Positions 43,064-51,097 of a DNA stretch of 64,000 nucleotides are shown here, piece by piece; position 1 is the first letter of the stretch, and every line of letters starts with the position of its first letter. The notes below the pieces were generated by a model. The model did no database searches and was not told where the DNA came from. It worked only from the letters and a program-made list of their open reading frames with translations. The position numbers and the translations under genes were made by a program. This stretch comes from Bradyrhizobium tropiciagri. GTDB taxonomy: Bacteria; Pseudomonadota; Alphaproteobacteria; Rhizobiales; Xanthobacteraceae. Location of the stretch: assembly GCF_018130505.1 (NCBI RefSeq), contig NZ_JAFCKH010000005.1:310001-374000 (forward strand), given 5' to 3'.

Positions 43064-43151
43064 GTAGCCCGGATGAAGCGCAGCGCAATCCGGGGCCGCT
43101 GCATCGTCGGCACGACCGTCCCCGGATTTCGCTTCGCTGCATCCGGGCTAC
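43064..43151. repeat. GTAG/CTAC-type palindromic repeat (CCCGGATG subfamily)
   Basis: GTAGCCCGGATGAAGCGCAGCGCAATCCGGGG by its ends on the left; CCCGGATTTCGCTTCGCTGC and ATCCGGGCTAC on the right. Each arm has its own CCCGGAT/ATCCGGG hairpin. It lies between convergent genes. Confidence 0.9.
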
Positions 43152-43275
43152 GAAGTTGGTGAGTCCATCACCACAGCCTTCAATTGCCTTGACGAGACAG
43201 CAACCCCATCTGCCTCAAACCGAGAGGCAGCGGCGTATGGGTCCCTGCTTTTGCAGGGACGACACCGGTGGTGCG

Positions 43276-44196
43276 TCAAGCGCCTCGCTGCTTCTCATAC
43301 GCCTTGAGATGCGTATACGCGGTGCGCAGTTTCGGCACCGGAATCTTCGCCGCATCCGCGCGCACGATCAAATCGCCGATCACGTGATCGGCCTCGACCG
43401 GCAGCCCCGCCTTGATGTCGCGGAACATCGATGCCGTCATCGGCGAGCCCTCGGCGGTGAGCATTCCACGGGTGCGCTGGAAGAACGGACCTGCAGGCGC
43501 GTGGCCGGCATCGGCGGCGATCGCGCTGCATTCGTCGAGGATGCCGAGCAGGAAGTCGCTGCCGCCGGGCGCCGCAAGGATGTTGCCGACCGAGGTCCGC
43601 ATCAGGCTGGTGGACGCCGCGAGCGAAGCCAGGAACACCCACTTCTCCCACATGTCCTGCATGATGTGCTCGCTGGCGCCCGCGCCATTGACCACGGAGA
43701 ACGTCTCCGCGATCGCGCGCACCCGGTCCGACAGGCCGCCGGCGCGCTCGCCGAACGTCAGCGACTGCATCGGCTGCAGCTGCACCACCTCGCGCGCCTC
43801 GTTGAGCGTCGCCGCGATCGCGCAGAGCCCGCCGAGCACGCGCGGGGCGCCGAACTTCTTCTCCAGCGTATCGAGATGCAGCATGCCGTTGAGCAGCGGG
43901 ATGATCGCGGTTTTGTCGCCGACCGCCGGTGCAAACGACTTGATCGCGTCCTCGAGATCGAACGCCTTGCAGCTCAGCAGCACGACGTCGAATTTCTGTG
44001 CGAGCTGATCGGCCTGCACCGTCGGCGGGTTCTTCAGCGTCACGTCGCCGTTCGGGCTCTTGATCACGAGCCCGGCCGACGCCAGCTCGGAGGCGCGGCG
44101 CGGCCGCACCAGGAACGTGACGTCGCGTCCGGCCTGCAGCATCCGGCCGCCGAAATAACCGCCGATCGCGCCGGCACCGACCACGAGAACGCGCAT
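43276..44196 (-). CDS. panE: 2-dehydropantoate 2-reductase
   Basis: 306 residues. NADPH-binding VGAGAIGGYFGGRML at the N-terminus; the conserved Asn in IPLLNGMLHL; the catalytic Lys in MWEKWVFLASLAA; and late ASMFRDIKAGLPVEADHVIG with the conserved Glu. The family makes pantoate for coenzyme A synthesis, but bacteria carry several paralogues with other keto-acid substrates, so the symbol is by family. Single gene. Confidence 0.9.
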   Translation of the reverse strand: MRVLVVGAGAIGGYFGGRMLQAGRDVTFLVRPRRASELASAGLVIKSPNGDVTLKNPPTVQADQLAQKFDVVLLSCKAFDLEDAIKSFAPAVGDKTAIIPLLNGMLHLDTLEKKFGAPRVLGGLCAIAATLNEAREVVQLQPMQSLTFGERAGGLSDRVRAIAETFSVVNGAGASEHIMQDMWEKWVFLASLAASTSLMRTSVGNILAAPGGSDFLLGILDECSAIAADAGHAPAGPFFQRTRGMLTAEGSPMTASMFRDIKAGLPVEADHVIGDLIVRADAAKIPVPKLRTAYTHLKAYEKQRGA

Positions 44197-44299
44197 GGGA
44201 ATTTTTCCTTCTTGGTTGTCTTGAAGAGCGAGTGAAATGCTGCGGACAGATATAGATGCTGGCTCGCGATTGACTAATCACTATTCGGCATCTCTCTGG

Positions 44300-44380
44300 C
44301 GTCATTCCGGGATGGTCCGAAGGACCAGACCCGGAATCTCGAGATTCCGGATTCGATGCTGCGCATCGCTCCGGAATGAC
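44300..44380. repeat. CGTCAT-ended palindromic repeat (TCCGGGA subfamily)
   Basis: CGTCATTCCGGGATGGTCC on the left mirrors TCCGGAATGAC on the right. It shares the interior GATTCCGGATTCGATGCTGCGCATCGC type with the copy at 29672. It lies at the 3' end of the isomerase gene. Confidence 0.83.
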
Positions 44381-44384
44381 TACG

Positions 44385-44990
44385 TCACTTTCCCGACACC
44401 ATCTCCTCGACTTCGCGCAGTTGCTCCTTGCCGAAGAAGATCTCGTTGCCGACGAAGAAGGTCGGCGAGCCGAAGGCGCCGCGTTCGACCGCCGCCTGGG
44501 TGTATGCGATCAGCTTGCCCTTCACATCCGCCTCCTGCGCCCGCGCGAACAGCTTTGCGGCGTCGAGGCCGGAGGAGGCGATGGCTTTGCCTGCCACTTC
44601 AGGATCGTCCATCTTTTTCGGCTCGACCCACATGTGATGGAACGCCGCCTCGATATACGGCTCGAACACGCCCTCCATCTGCGCCGCGACCGCCGCGCGC
44701 ATCAGGTTCAGCGTGTTGACCGGGAAGAACGGGTTCCAGACATAGGGCTTGACGCCGAAGCGCTTGAGGAAGCGTTCGGTCTCGATCTGCTGGAACTCGG
44801 GCTTGTTCTTGACGCCGGCCAGCGTCTCGGCCGGCGACTTGTTGTTGGTGGCCTTGAAGATGCCGCCGAGCAGGATCGGCACATACTCGAACTTCACGCC
44901 GGTGCGCTGCTCGATCGCCGGGATCGCGCGATGGCTGAGGAAGGCGTTGGGACTGCCGAAATCGAACAGGAATTGCGGATTCTGGCTCAC
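44385..44990 (-). CDS. 2-hydroxychromene-2-carboxylate isomerase-like (DsbA/GST-kappa fold)
   Basis: 201 residues from a GTG at 44990, which has GAGGGAGA at the right distance; an ATG at 45020 lies before that site. The N-terminus PQFLFDFGSPNAFLSHRAIP and YVPILLGGIFKATNN match this family, as do the C-terminal ERGAFGSPTFFVGNEIFFGKEQL (cis-Pro loop). Relatives use glutathione in naphthalene breakdown, but many, like this one without other pathway genes, have unknown substrates. Confidence 0.9.
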   Translation of the reverse strand: MSQNPQFLFDFGSPNAFLSHRAIPAIEQRTGVKFEYVPILLGGIFKATNNKSPAETLAGVKNKPEFQQIETERFLKRFGVKPYVWNPFFPVNTLNLMRAAVAAQMEGVFEPYIEAAFHHMWVEPKKMDDPEVAGKAIASSGLDAAKLFARAQEADVKGKLIAYTQAAVERGAFGSPTFFVGNEIFFGKEQLREVEEMVSGK

Positions 44991-45137
44991 GGCAGTCTCT
45001 CCCTCGGCTTCGCTTGGCACAGGCCTGCTGTCAGAGGCCCCGCCGGTAGAATATGATAATCATCATGTGAGCCGTGCGACGCGATGTCAAACGCTCGATC
45101 GGCCGCGCATACGCGCCATTCCATCACCGTGCAATGC

Positions 45138-45224
45138 GTAGGGTGGGCAAAGCGAAGGGCGCCCACCGTCAAGGGCAGGGCAAGAGTGGTGGGCACGTCG
45201 CTGGCGCTCCTTTGCCCACCCTAC
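45138..45224. repeat. GTAG/CTAC-type palindromic repeat (GGTGGGC subfamily)
   Basis: GTAGGGTGGGCAAAGCGAAG and GCGCCCACC on the left; GTGGTGGGCACG and TTTGCCCACCCTAC on the right. A third stem sequence on the same GTAG-stem-AAAGCGAAG-stem plan as 4893 and 52480. Confidence 0.88.
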
Positions 45225-45236
45225 GAAGCCTTGCCG

Positions 45237-45830
45237 TCAATCCGCCTGATCGCTGTAGGCGAGCGCGATCGCGTGATCGCGGATGTCGGCGGGCCAGTCC
45301 GCGATCAGGGTCGAGAAGCGCCGCCGGTCGTGCGCGAACAGCGCGCGGATCGCGTCCTCGTAATGCGGGCGGTTGCCGGCCATCGTCGTCATGAAGCGAT
45401 ACGCGGCGTCCTGCGCGAGCCGCGTGCGATCCTTGTCGCCGCCGGCGCGCCGCGCCTCGTCGATCAATTTGCGGATCGCGACCGAGGCGCCGCCCTTCTG
45501 CTGCGCCAGCCAGTCCCAGTGCCGCGGCAGCAGCGTGATCTCGCGCGCGACGACGCCGAGCCGCGGGCGGCCGGGCCCGCGCGGCGCGGCCGGCTCGACC
45601 TGCTCCGGCTCCTCCGCCGCGGGCGGCTTGGGCTTCGGCAGGCGCTTGAGCACGTCGTCGACCGAGCCGCGATAGTCGACGTCGACGAGCGCCGAGGTGC
45701 GGCCGTCGAACACCAGGATCGCGGCGTCCTTGCGCCGTTCAAGCAACTGCTTGGCAGCGCGCACGACCTCGCCGAGATCGCCGGCGGCGATGCGCCGCTC
45801 GCTTTCGAAGGCGACAAAGGCGGGATTCAT
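45237..45830 (-). CDS. DUF2239 family protein
   Basis: 197 residues from ATG 45830. Typical pattern: VAFESERRIAAGDLGEVVRA, AILVFDGRTSALVDVDYRGS, a Pro/Lys/Glu linker (PKPKPPAAEEPEQVEP), then AAPRGPGRPRLGVVAREITL and HWDWLAQQKGGASVAIRKLI with GNRPHYEDAIRALFA. The C-terminal half looks DNA-interacting by its GRPR AT-hook-like piece, but the family has no known function. It is divergent from the GST gene; TTACCCGGAC lies in the shared promoter region. Confidence 0.88.
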   Translation of the reverse strand: MNPAFVAFESERRIAAGDLGEVVRAAKQLLERRKDAAILVFDGRTSALVDVDYRGSVDDVLKRLPKPKPPAAEEPEQVEPAAPRGPGRPRLGVVAREITLLPRHWDWLAQQKGGASVAIRKLIDEARRAGGDKDRTRLAQDAAYRFMTTMAGNRPHYEDAIRALFAHDRRRFSTLIADWPADIRDHAIALAYSDQAD

Positions 45831-45861
45831 GGCAAACTTCTCCGATTGCGCGACATATTGT

Positions 45862-45869
45862 CCGGGTAA
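45862..45869. promoter_or_regulatory. TTACCCGG box in the DUF2239/GST divergent region
   Basis: CCGGGTAA (minus strand TTACCCGG), flanked by ATTGT and TT. The same core is found at 47093 and 47121 before the GIY-YIG/DUF1330 pair, and at 62627 before topoisomerase IB. Confidence 0.35.
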
Positions 45870-45961
45870 TTTTGGGCGCCCGCAATGCGCCCGTCTCGAC
45901 TTTCTTGCGGCCGGCTGGCACCAAACGCCGCTCGACCGCGCCGACACTTCAGGGGACGACA

Positions 45962-46627
45962 ATGCTGACGGTTCATCATCTCAACAATTCCCGCTCGCAG
46001 CGCGTGCTGTGGCTGCTCGAGGAATTGGGCGTGCCCTACGAGATCGTGCGCTATCAGCGGCAGCCCGACATGCGCGCGCCGAAGGAGCTGCGCGCGATCC
46101 ATCCGCTCGGCAAGTCGCCGGTCATCACCGATAACGGCAACACGGTCGCGGAGTCCGGCGCGATCCTGGAATATGTCATCGCCACCTATGGCAACGGCCG
46201 CCTGATCCCGCAGGCCGACACGCCGGAGCGGCTGCGATTCACCTATTGGCTGCACTATGCCGAGGGCTCGGCGATGACGCCGCTGCTGCTCAAGCTGCTG
46301 TTCAATCTGATGCCGAAGCGCGCGCCGGCGCTGCTGCGGCCGTTGGTGCGCAAGGTGTCGAACACGGCGCTGACCACGCTGGTCAACCCGCAGATCAAGC
46401 AGCACATGGCCTATTGGGAGAGCGAGCTCGGCAAGAGTGAGTGGTTCGCCGGCAGCGAGTTTTCCGGCGCCGACATCCAGATGAGCTTTCCGCTCGAAGC
46501 CGCCGCGGCGCGCGGCGGACTCGAGGACGGCCATCCCCGATGCATCGCGTTCCTCGAGCGCATTCACGCCCGCCCGGCCTATGCGCGGGCGCTTGAAAAG
46601 GGCGGGCCCTACCAGGTCGGGCGCTAA
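45962..46627 (+). CDS. Glutathione S-transferase family protein
   Basis: 221 residues from ATG 45962. The N-terminal thioredoxin-like GST domain has LNNSRSQRVLWLLEELGVPY (likely catalytic Ser near residue 10) and the glutathione-binding GKSPVITDNGNTVAESGAIL. The C-terminal helical domain includes WFAGSEFSGADIQMSFPLEA, the usual hydrophobic-core Asp motif. It ends 2 bp from the convergent DUF1330 gene. Substrate unknown. Confidence 0.93.
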   Translation: MLTVHHLNNSRSQRVLWLLEELGVPYEIVRYQRQPDMRAPKELRAIHPLGKSPVITDNGNTVAESGAILEYVIATYGNGRLIPQADTPERLRFTYWLHYAEGSAMTPLLLKLLFNLMPKRAPALLRPLVRKVSNTALTTLVNPQIKQHMAYWESELGKSEWFAGSEFSGADIQMSFPLEAAAARGGLEDGHPRCIAFLERIHARPAYARALEKGGPYQVGR

Positions 46628-46629
46628 TA

Positions 46630-47055
46630 TCATCGCGGCAACTCGACCAGCGGCAGCAGCCGCGAATCCGAGAGCGCCGCGGTGCGATGTCCGATGCCGG
46701 CGAGGTAGGCCTCCGCGACCGCGAAGGCGAGGAACGCGCCGCGGCTCTTCTGCCGGATCAGCATCGCCCGGTCCCAGCGCTCGCCTTCGGGCCCGATCAG
46801 GAACGGGCCGCCTTCACCCATGAACAAGAGATCGCCGCCGCTCCTGCGCAGCAGCGGCAGCGTGTGCGCGACGTAGCGGTCATAGGCTTCCGCGCCGGTG
46901 ATCGGCCGCGGTGGCGCCAGCTCCGGGCTGGCCGAATAGTCGGCGGTGGGGCGGAAGCGCAGCAGATTGAGCATCACCATTTCACCGGCGAATTCGCGCT
47001 GCGCAAAGGCGCGTCCGGCATCCCAGGTCGGCTCCAGATGGCAGGTCGCGTCCAT
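46630..47055 (-). CDS. DUF1330 domain protein
   Basis: 141 residues. Dimeric ferredoxin-like fold family: FAGEMVMLNLLRFRPTADYS, GAEAYDRYVAHTLPLLRRSG, RWDRAMLIRQKSRGAFLAFA. No catalytic function is established. It is divergent from the GIY-YIG gene across a 100-bp region with two ACCCGG boxes. Confidence 0.88.
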   Translation of the reverse strand: MDATCHLEPTWDAGRAFAQREFAGEMVMLNLLRFRPTADYSASPELAPPRPITGAEAYDRYVAHTLPLLRRSGGDLLFMGEGGPFLIGPEGERWDRAMLIRQKSRGAFLAFAVAEAYLAGIGHRTAALSDSRLLPLVELPR

Positions 47056-47092
47056 GTCCGTCGTTCCAATCAGCGATTAATCGCAAGTTTTT

Positions 47093-47128
47093 ACCCGGGT
47101 CTAATTGCTCTGTCAATAATACCCGGAT
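47093..47128. promoter_or_regulatory. Two direct ACCCGG boxes in the DUF1330/GIY-YIG divergent promoter
   Basis: TTACCCGGGT (from 47091) and ATACCCGGAT (from 47119) are spaced 28 bp apart. Both are partly symmetric around CCCGGG or CCGG. Confidence 0.4.
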
Positions 47129-47155
47129 ATAAATGGCGCCGTGAAAGGAGCTGCC

Positions 47156-47491
47156 ATGAACACCGAGAGCCGAAAACTTGCCATTGCCGACTACAAGAAG
47201 CGCCCGAGCATCGCCGGCGTGTTCGCGATCCGCTGCCGCGCGAGCGGCGAGGTCTGGGTCGGGCAGGCGCTCGACCTCGACAAGATCCAGAACCGCATCT
47301 GGTTCACGCTGCGCATGGGCGACCATCGCACCGCCGGGCTGCAGCGTGCGTGGTCGGCGCATGGCGAGGCGAGCTTCACGCTGGAAATGCTGGAGCGCAT
47401 TGAGGACGAGGAACTCGCCTACATCCGCGACACGCTGCTCAAGGAGCGCGTGCAGCACTGGCGCGCGGAGTTGCAGGCGGCGGCGGTGTAG
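47156..47491 (+). CDS. Divergent GIY-YIG-like protein
   Basis: 111 residues from ATG 47156 with AAGGAG just upstream. It follows the GIY-YIG fold: GVFAIR (in place of GIYxI) at 21-26, VWVGQALDLDKI (in place of YIG) at 33-44, an Arg in QNRIWFTLRM, GLQRAWSAHGEASFTLEMLE with the metal-binding Glu. Both signature Tyr are replaced by Phe and Trp, so nuclease activity is doubtful. A stand-alone protein of this kind is common in Bradyrhizobium; role unknown. Confidence 0.82.
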   Translation: MNTESRKLAIADYKKRPSIAGVFAIRCRASGEVWVGQALDLDKIQNRIWFTLRMGDHRTAGLQRAWSAHGEASFTLEMLERIEDEELAYIRDTLLKERVQHWRAELQAAAV

Positions 47492-47540
47492 CTGCACTCA
47501 TCACGCCGCATGCGCGCCAGGGACGCACACCGTCCGGCCC

Positions 47541-47674
47541 CCTCTCCCCTTGTGGGAGAGGGTTGGGGGTGAGGGGTATCTCTCCACACGGTACGTCGTA
47601 TGGAGCGATACCCCTCACCCGGATCGCATTCCGCTTCGCTGCATGCGCTCCGGCCTCTCCCACAAGGGGAGAGG
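47541..47674. repeat. Long palindromic repeat of the CTCTCCC type
   Basis: CCTCTCCCCTTGTGGGAGAGG on the left (named by its ends) and CCTCTCCCACAAGGGGAGAGG on the right pair with each other and within themselves; ATACCCCTCACC/GGGTGAGGGGTAT form an inner pair. Related to 17109-17253. It lies between convergent genes. Confidence 0.82.
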
Positions 47675-47709
47675 CGAAGCGGAGTGCGCTGTAGGTTCGG
47701 AGCTATTTC

Positions 47710-49008
47710 CTACCCATCCGCATGCAGCACCCGCCCGCGTGTCTCCGGCAGCGCATAGGCGGCGAGGAAGAATACCCCATAGGCCGCCACCGCGAAGATC
47801 GCGATGGCATTCGCCAGCCCCGTTTTGTCTGACAGCGCGCCGACCAGGAACGGGAACAGCGCGCCGATGCCGCGGCCGAAATTGTAGCAAAAGCCCTGGC
47901 CGGAGCCGCGCAGCCGCGTCGGATAGAGTTCGGTCAGGAACGCGCCCATGCCGGAGAAGTAGCCCGAGGCGAAGAAGCCGAGCGGGAAGCCCAGCACCCA
48001 CAACACCTCGTTGGAGATCGGCAGCTGGGTGTAGAGCAGCACCACGGCGATGGCGCCGAGCGAGAAGGTCAGGAACAGATTGCGCCGGCCGATGCGGTCA
48101 GCGAGCCAGGCGCCGACCAGATAGCCGATGAACGAGCCGATGATCAGCGTCGCGAGATAGCCGGTCGAGCCGACCACCGAGAGCTTGCGCTCGGTGGTGA
48201 GGAAGCGCGGCACCCAGAAGGTGATGGCGTAATAGCCGCCCTGCATGCCGGTGCCGACCAGCGAGGCCAGCAGCGTGGTCTTCAGGATCGGCCCGTGGAA
48301 GATCTCCCACAGCGCAGCCGGGCCGGCGCCCGAGCTCTGCTGCTGCGCCATGGTCGCGGCGGAGATTTCCGGCTCGGTGACGAAGCGGCGGAGATAGAAC
48401 ACCAGCAGCGCCGGCAGCGCGCCGATCACGAACATCCAGCGCCACGCGCTTTCCGCCGGCAGGATCGAGAACAGGACGGCTTGCGAGAGCACCGCAAGGC
48501 CCCAGCCGACCGCCCAGCCGGACTGCACCGAGCCGACCGCGCGTCCGCGATATTGCGGCCGGATCGCTTCGCCGATCAGCACCGCGCCGGCCGCCCATTC
48601 GCCGCCGAAGCCGAGCCCGAGCAGCGCGCGGGCGATCAAGAGCTGGTCGAAATTCTGCACCACGGCGCAGACCAGCGAGAAGAACGAGAACCAGATGATG
48701 GTGAGCTGCAGCGTCTTGACCCGCCCGATGCGGTCGGAGAGATAGCCGCCGAGCCAGCCGCCGACGGCGGACGCCAGCAGCGTCACGGTGCCGGCAAGGC
48801 CCGCGGTGCCGGGGTCGACCTTCCACAGCGTGATGATGGTGCCGATCACTAGCGGGTAGATCATGAAATCCATGCCGTCGAGCGTCCAGCCCGAGGCGCA
48901 GGCCCAGAAGGTGTGCCGCTCCTTGTTGTTCATGTCGCGATAGAAGGCGAGGAGGCTGGTGTCCTCGATCTCGGCGACTTCGATCGGTCTGGATTCGGAT
49001 GTGCTCAT
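47710..49008 (-). CDS. MFS transporter, carboxylate/sialate symporter type
   Basis: 432 residues, 12 TM helices. The MFS loop signature between helices 2 and 3 is GGYLSDRIGRVKTL; GWTLDGMDFMIYPLVIGTI opens helix 1, and the repeat in the second half is VGAWLADRIGRRNL. The N-terminal DMNNKERHTFWACASGWTLD resembles the sialate/lactate:H+ symporter group, so a small carboxylate is the likely cargo, without certainty. It is a single gene, flanked by repeats on both sides. Confidence 0.88.
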   Translation of the reverse strand: MSTSESRPIEVAEIEDTSLLAFYRDMNNKERHTFWACASGWTLDGMDFMIYPLVIGTIITLWKVDPGTAGLAGTVTLLASAVGGWLGGYLSDRIGRVKTLQLTIIWFSFFSLVCAVVQNFDQLLIARALLGLGFGGEWAAGAVLIGEAIRPQYRGRAVGSVQSGWAVGWGLAVLSQAVLFSILPAESAWRWMFVIGALPALLVFYLRRFVTEPEISAATMAQQQSSGAGPAALWEIFHGPILKTTLLASLVGTGMQGGYYAITFWVPRFLTTERKLSVVGSTGYLATLIIGSFIGYLVGAWLADRIGRRNLFLTFSLGAIAVVLLYTQLPISNEVLWVLGFPLGFFASGYFSGMGAFLTELYPTRLRGSGQGFCYNFGRGIGALFPFLVGALSDKTGLANAIAIFAVAAYGVFFLAAYALPETRGRVLHADG

Positions 49009-49089
49009 GCGCGTTTCCCGGTGATTTCGTCACCAGCTCTTGAAGCACGCGGCCGGCTTTGCGCGGAGGCCGGCAACATAGCGCGATGC

Positions 49090-49211
49090 GTAGGGTGGGC
49101 AAAGGCGCGTTTGCGCCGTGCCTACCATCGGTGGCGCGCTCGTGATGGTGGGCACGCTTCCGCCTTCGCTCGTTGAGCTACGGCGCGACGGGGTCGCTTT
49201 GCCCACCCTAC
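49090..49211. repeat. GTAG/CTAC-type palindromic repeat (GGTGGGC subfamily)
   Basis: GTAGGGTGGGCAAAGGCGCG ... CTTTGCCCACCCTAC. Related to 45138 with a longer inner part (GCCTACCATCGG, GATGGTGGGCAC). It occupies most of the gap between the MFS and Ggt genes. Confidence 0.85.
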
Positions 49212-49214
49212 GAT

Positions 49215-50960
49215 TTACTGCCCCGCGGCTTCCGACCCGCGGGTGCGCGGGTCGGGCGCGCCGATAAGGCCGTTCGGCGTGACCAGGATCGAGTTGGCGG
49301 AGGAGTAGCCGAGCGGCTCGACCAGTTTGTGACCCTTGGCCTTCAGCCCGTCGAGCACATCGTCGGGAAAGCCGCGCTCGATCCGGACCTCGTCGGGCAG
49401 CCATTGGTGATGCACCCGCGGTGCGGCGACCGCGGCCGCGATGTCCATCTTGTAGTCGATCACGTCGACGACGATCTGCGTCACCGCCGAGATGATACGG
49501 CTGCCGCCGGGCGAGCCCGTCACCAGCACCACCTTGCCGTCCTTCAGCACGATGGTCGGCGACATCGACGACAATGGGCGCTTGCCGGGGCCCGGCAGAT
49601 TGGCCTCGAAGCCGACCAGGCCGAAGGCGTTGGACGCGCCGGGCGCCGCGGTGAAGTCGTCGAGCTCGTTGTTGAGCAGCACGCCGGTGCCCTCGGCCAC
49701 GAGGCCGACGCCGTAGGGGAAGTTCAGCGTGTAGGTGTTGCTGACGGCATTACCGCTCGAATCGACCACGGAGTAGTGCGTGGTGTTGTCGCCCTCGCGC
49801 GGCTGCTTGGCATTCTGCACGTCGGTCCAGGGCGTGGCGCGGGCCAGGTCGATGGTGGCGCGCTGCTTGGCGGCGTAGTCCTTGGCGGTCAAGAGCTGCG
49901 TCGGCGCGTCGACGAAGGCGGGATCGCCGAGATAGCGCGCGCGGTCGGCATAGGCGCGCTTCATCGCCTCTAGCATCACATGCAGCGAATCCGCCGAGCC
50001 CTGCTTGAAGTCGGACATCGGAAGGCCTTCGAGGATGTTGAGGATCTCCAGCAGCACGACGCCGCCGGACGACGGCTGCGGCATCGAGACGATGTCATAG
50101 CCGCGATAGCTGCCGCGGATCGGCGTGCGGATCACCGGCTGGTAGGATTTCAGGTCGTCTGACGCGATGATGCCGCCGGCATTGCCGATGCCCTTGACGA
50201 GCTTCTCGGCGACCGCGCCTTCGTAGAAGCCGCGCGGGCCCTGCTCGGCGATCGCCGTCAGCACCGCGGCGAGATCGCCCTGGATCAGCCGGTCGCCCTC
50301 GCGCAGCGGCGTGCCGTCGGCATGGGAAAAGGTTTTGGCGGAATTCGGCCAGCGCGACATGCGGCGATACATGTCGCCCATCGTGTCCGAGATATCGTCG
50401 GTGACGATGAAGCCATCGCGCGCCAGCTCGATCGCGGGCTTGAGGATCTCCGCCAGCGTGAAATGCCCGGAGCCGTATTTCTGCAGCGCCAGCGCGAGGC
50501 CCGCGACCGTGCCGGGCACGCCGATCGCGAGCGCGGAGTTGCGCGACTTGTCGGGATCGGGCTTGCCGTCGGCGCCCAGGAACATGTCGCGCGTCGCGGC
50601 CTGCGGCGCGGTCTCGCGATAGTCGATCGCGATATCTTCCTTCGTATGCGCAAGATGGATCACCATGAATCCGCCGCCGCCGATATTGCCGGCGCGCGGA
50701 TAGGTCACCGCCATCGCAAAGCCGGTGGCGACCGCCGCGTCGACCGCGTTGCCGCCCTGCCTCAGGATGTCGGCGCCGACCTGTGCGGCGAGCCGCTCCT
50801 GCGCCACCACCATGCCGTTTTCGGCGAAGACGCTGCGCAGCGCATCGGTGGCGGGCGGCGCGTAGAAGCGGCGCTGTTCCTGGCTGAACGCCGGCGCGGA
50901 GAGACCAGTCAGAAGCAGCACGGCAAACAGCCGCCGCGATATCATTGCCGTCAGCGCCAT
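49215..50960 (-). CDS. ggt: Gamma-glutamyltransferase (periplasmic)
   Basis: 581 residues from ATG 50960, with a signal peptide (ends SAPAFSQ). It is made as a precursor that cuts itself before the Thr of GDNTTHYSVVD (first Thr about residue 393), which becomes the N-terminal nucleophile of the small subunit. Other signatures: NIGGGGFMVIHL, DYRETAPQAATRDMF, MPQPSSGGVVLLE, LNNELDDFTAAPG and GSPGGSRIISAV. It splits glutathione and moves gamma-glutamyl groups in the periplasm. It is divergent from an MFS transporter gene. Confidence 0.96.
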   Translation of the reverse strand: MALTAMISRRLFAVLLLTGLSAPAFSQEQRRFYAPPATDALRSVFAENGMVVAQERLAAQVGADILRQGGNAVDAAVATGFAMAVTYPRAGNIGGGGFMVIHLAHTKEDIAIDYRETAPQAATRDMFLGADGKPDPDKSRNSALAIGVPGTVAGLALALQKYGSGHFTLAEILKPAIELARDGFIVTDDISDTMGDMYRRMSRWPNSAKTFSHADGTPLREGDRLIQGDLAAVLTAIAEQGPRGFYEGAVAEKLVKGIGNAGGIIASDDLKSYQPVIRTPIRGSYRGYDIVSMPQPSSGGVVLLEILNILEGLPMSDFKQGSADSLHVMLEAMKRAYADRARYLGDPAFVDAPTQLLTAKDYAAKQRATIDLARATPWTDVQNAKQPREGDNTTHYSVVDSSGNAVSNTYTLNFPYGVGLVAEGTGVLLNNELDDFTAAPGASNAFGLVGFEANLPGPGKRPLSSMSPTIVLKDGKVVLVTGSPGGSRIISAVTQIVVDVIDYKMDIAAAVAAPRVHHQWLPDEVRIERGFPDDVLDGLKAKGHKLVEPLGYSSANSILVTPNGLIGAPDPRTRGSEAAGQ

Positions 50961-51097
50961 GGAGAATCCGCCCTGTTCAAGAGTCCTGCCCTGGTCGTCG
51001 CCGGTGTGACATTCGCAAAACCGGCTCATGCTATATGGGAACCAGTTGGGCAGGCAAAACGCCTGTTTGTGAGGCGGCTTCGGGAATTTCCTTGGCA

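Noticed and set aside
43375-43392. Perfect 18-bp palindrome GCCGATCACGTGATCGGC
   Set aside because: It lies within the panE coding sequence and encodes ordinary conserved residues (ADHVIGD); likely chance plus codon use. It lacks the TTT/AAA flanks needed for parS.
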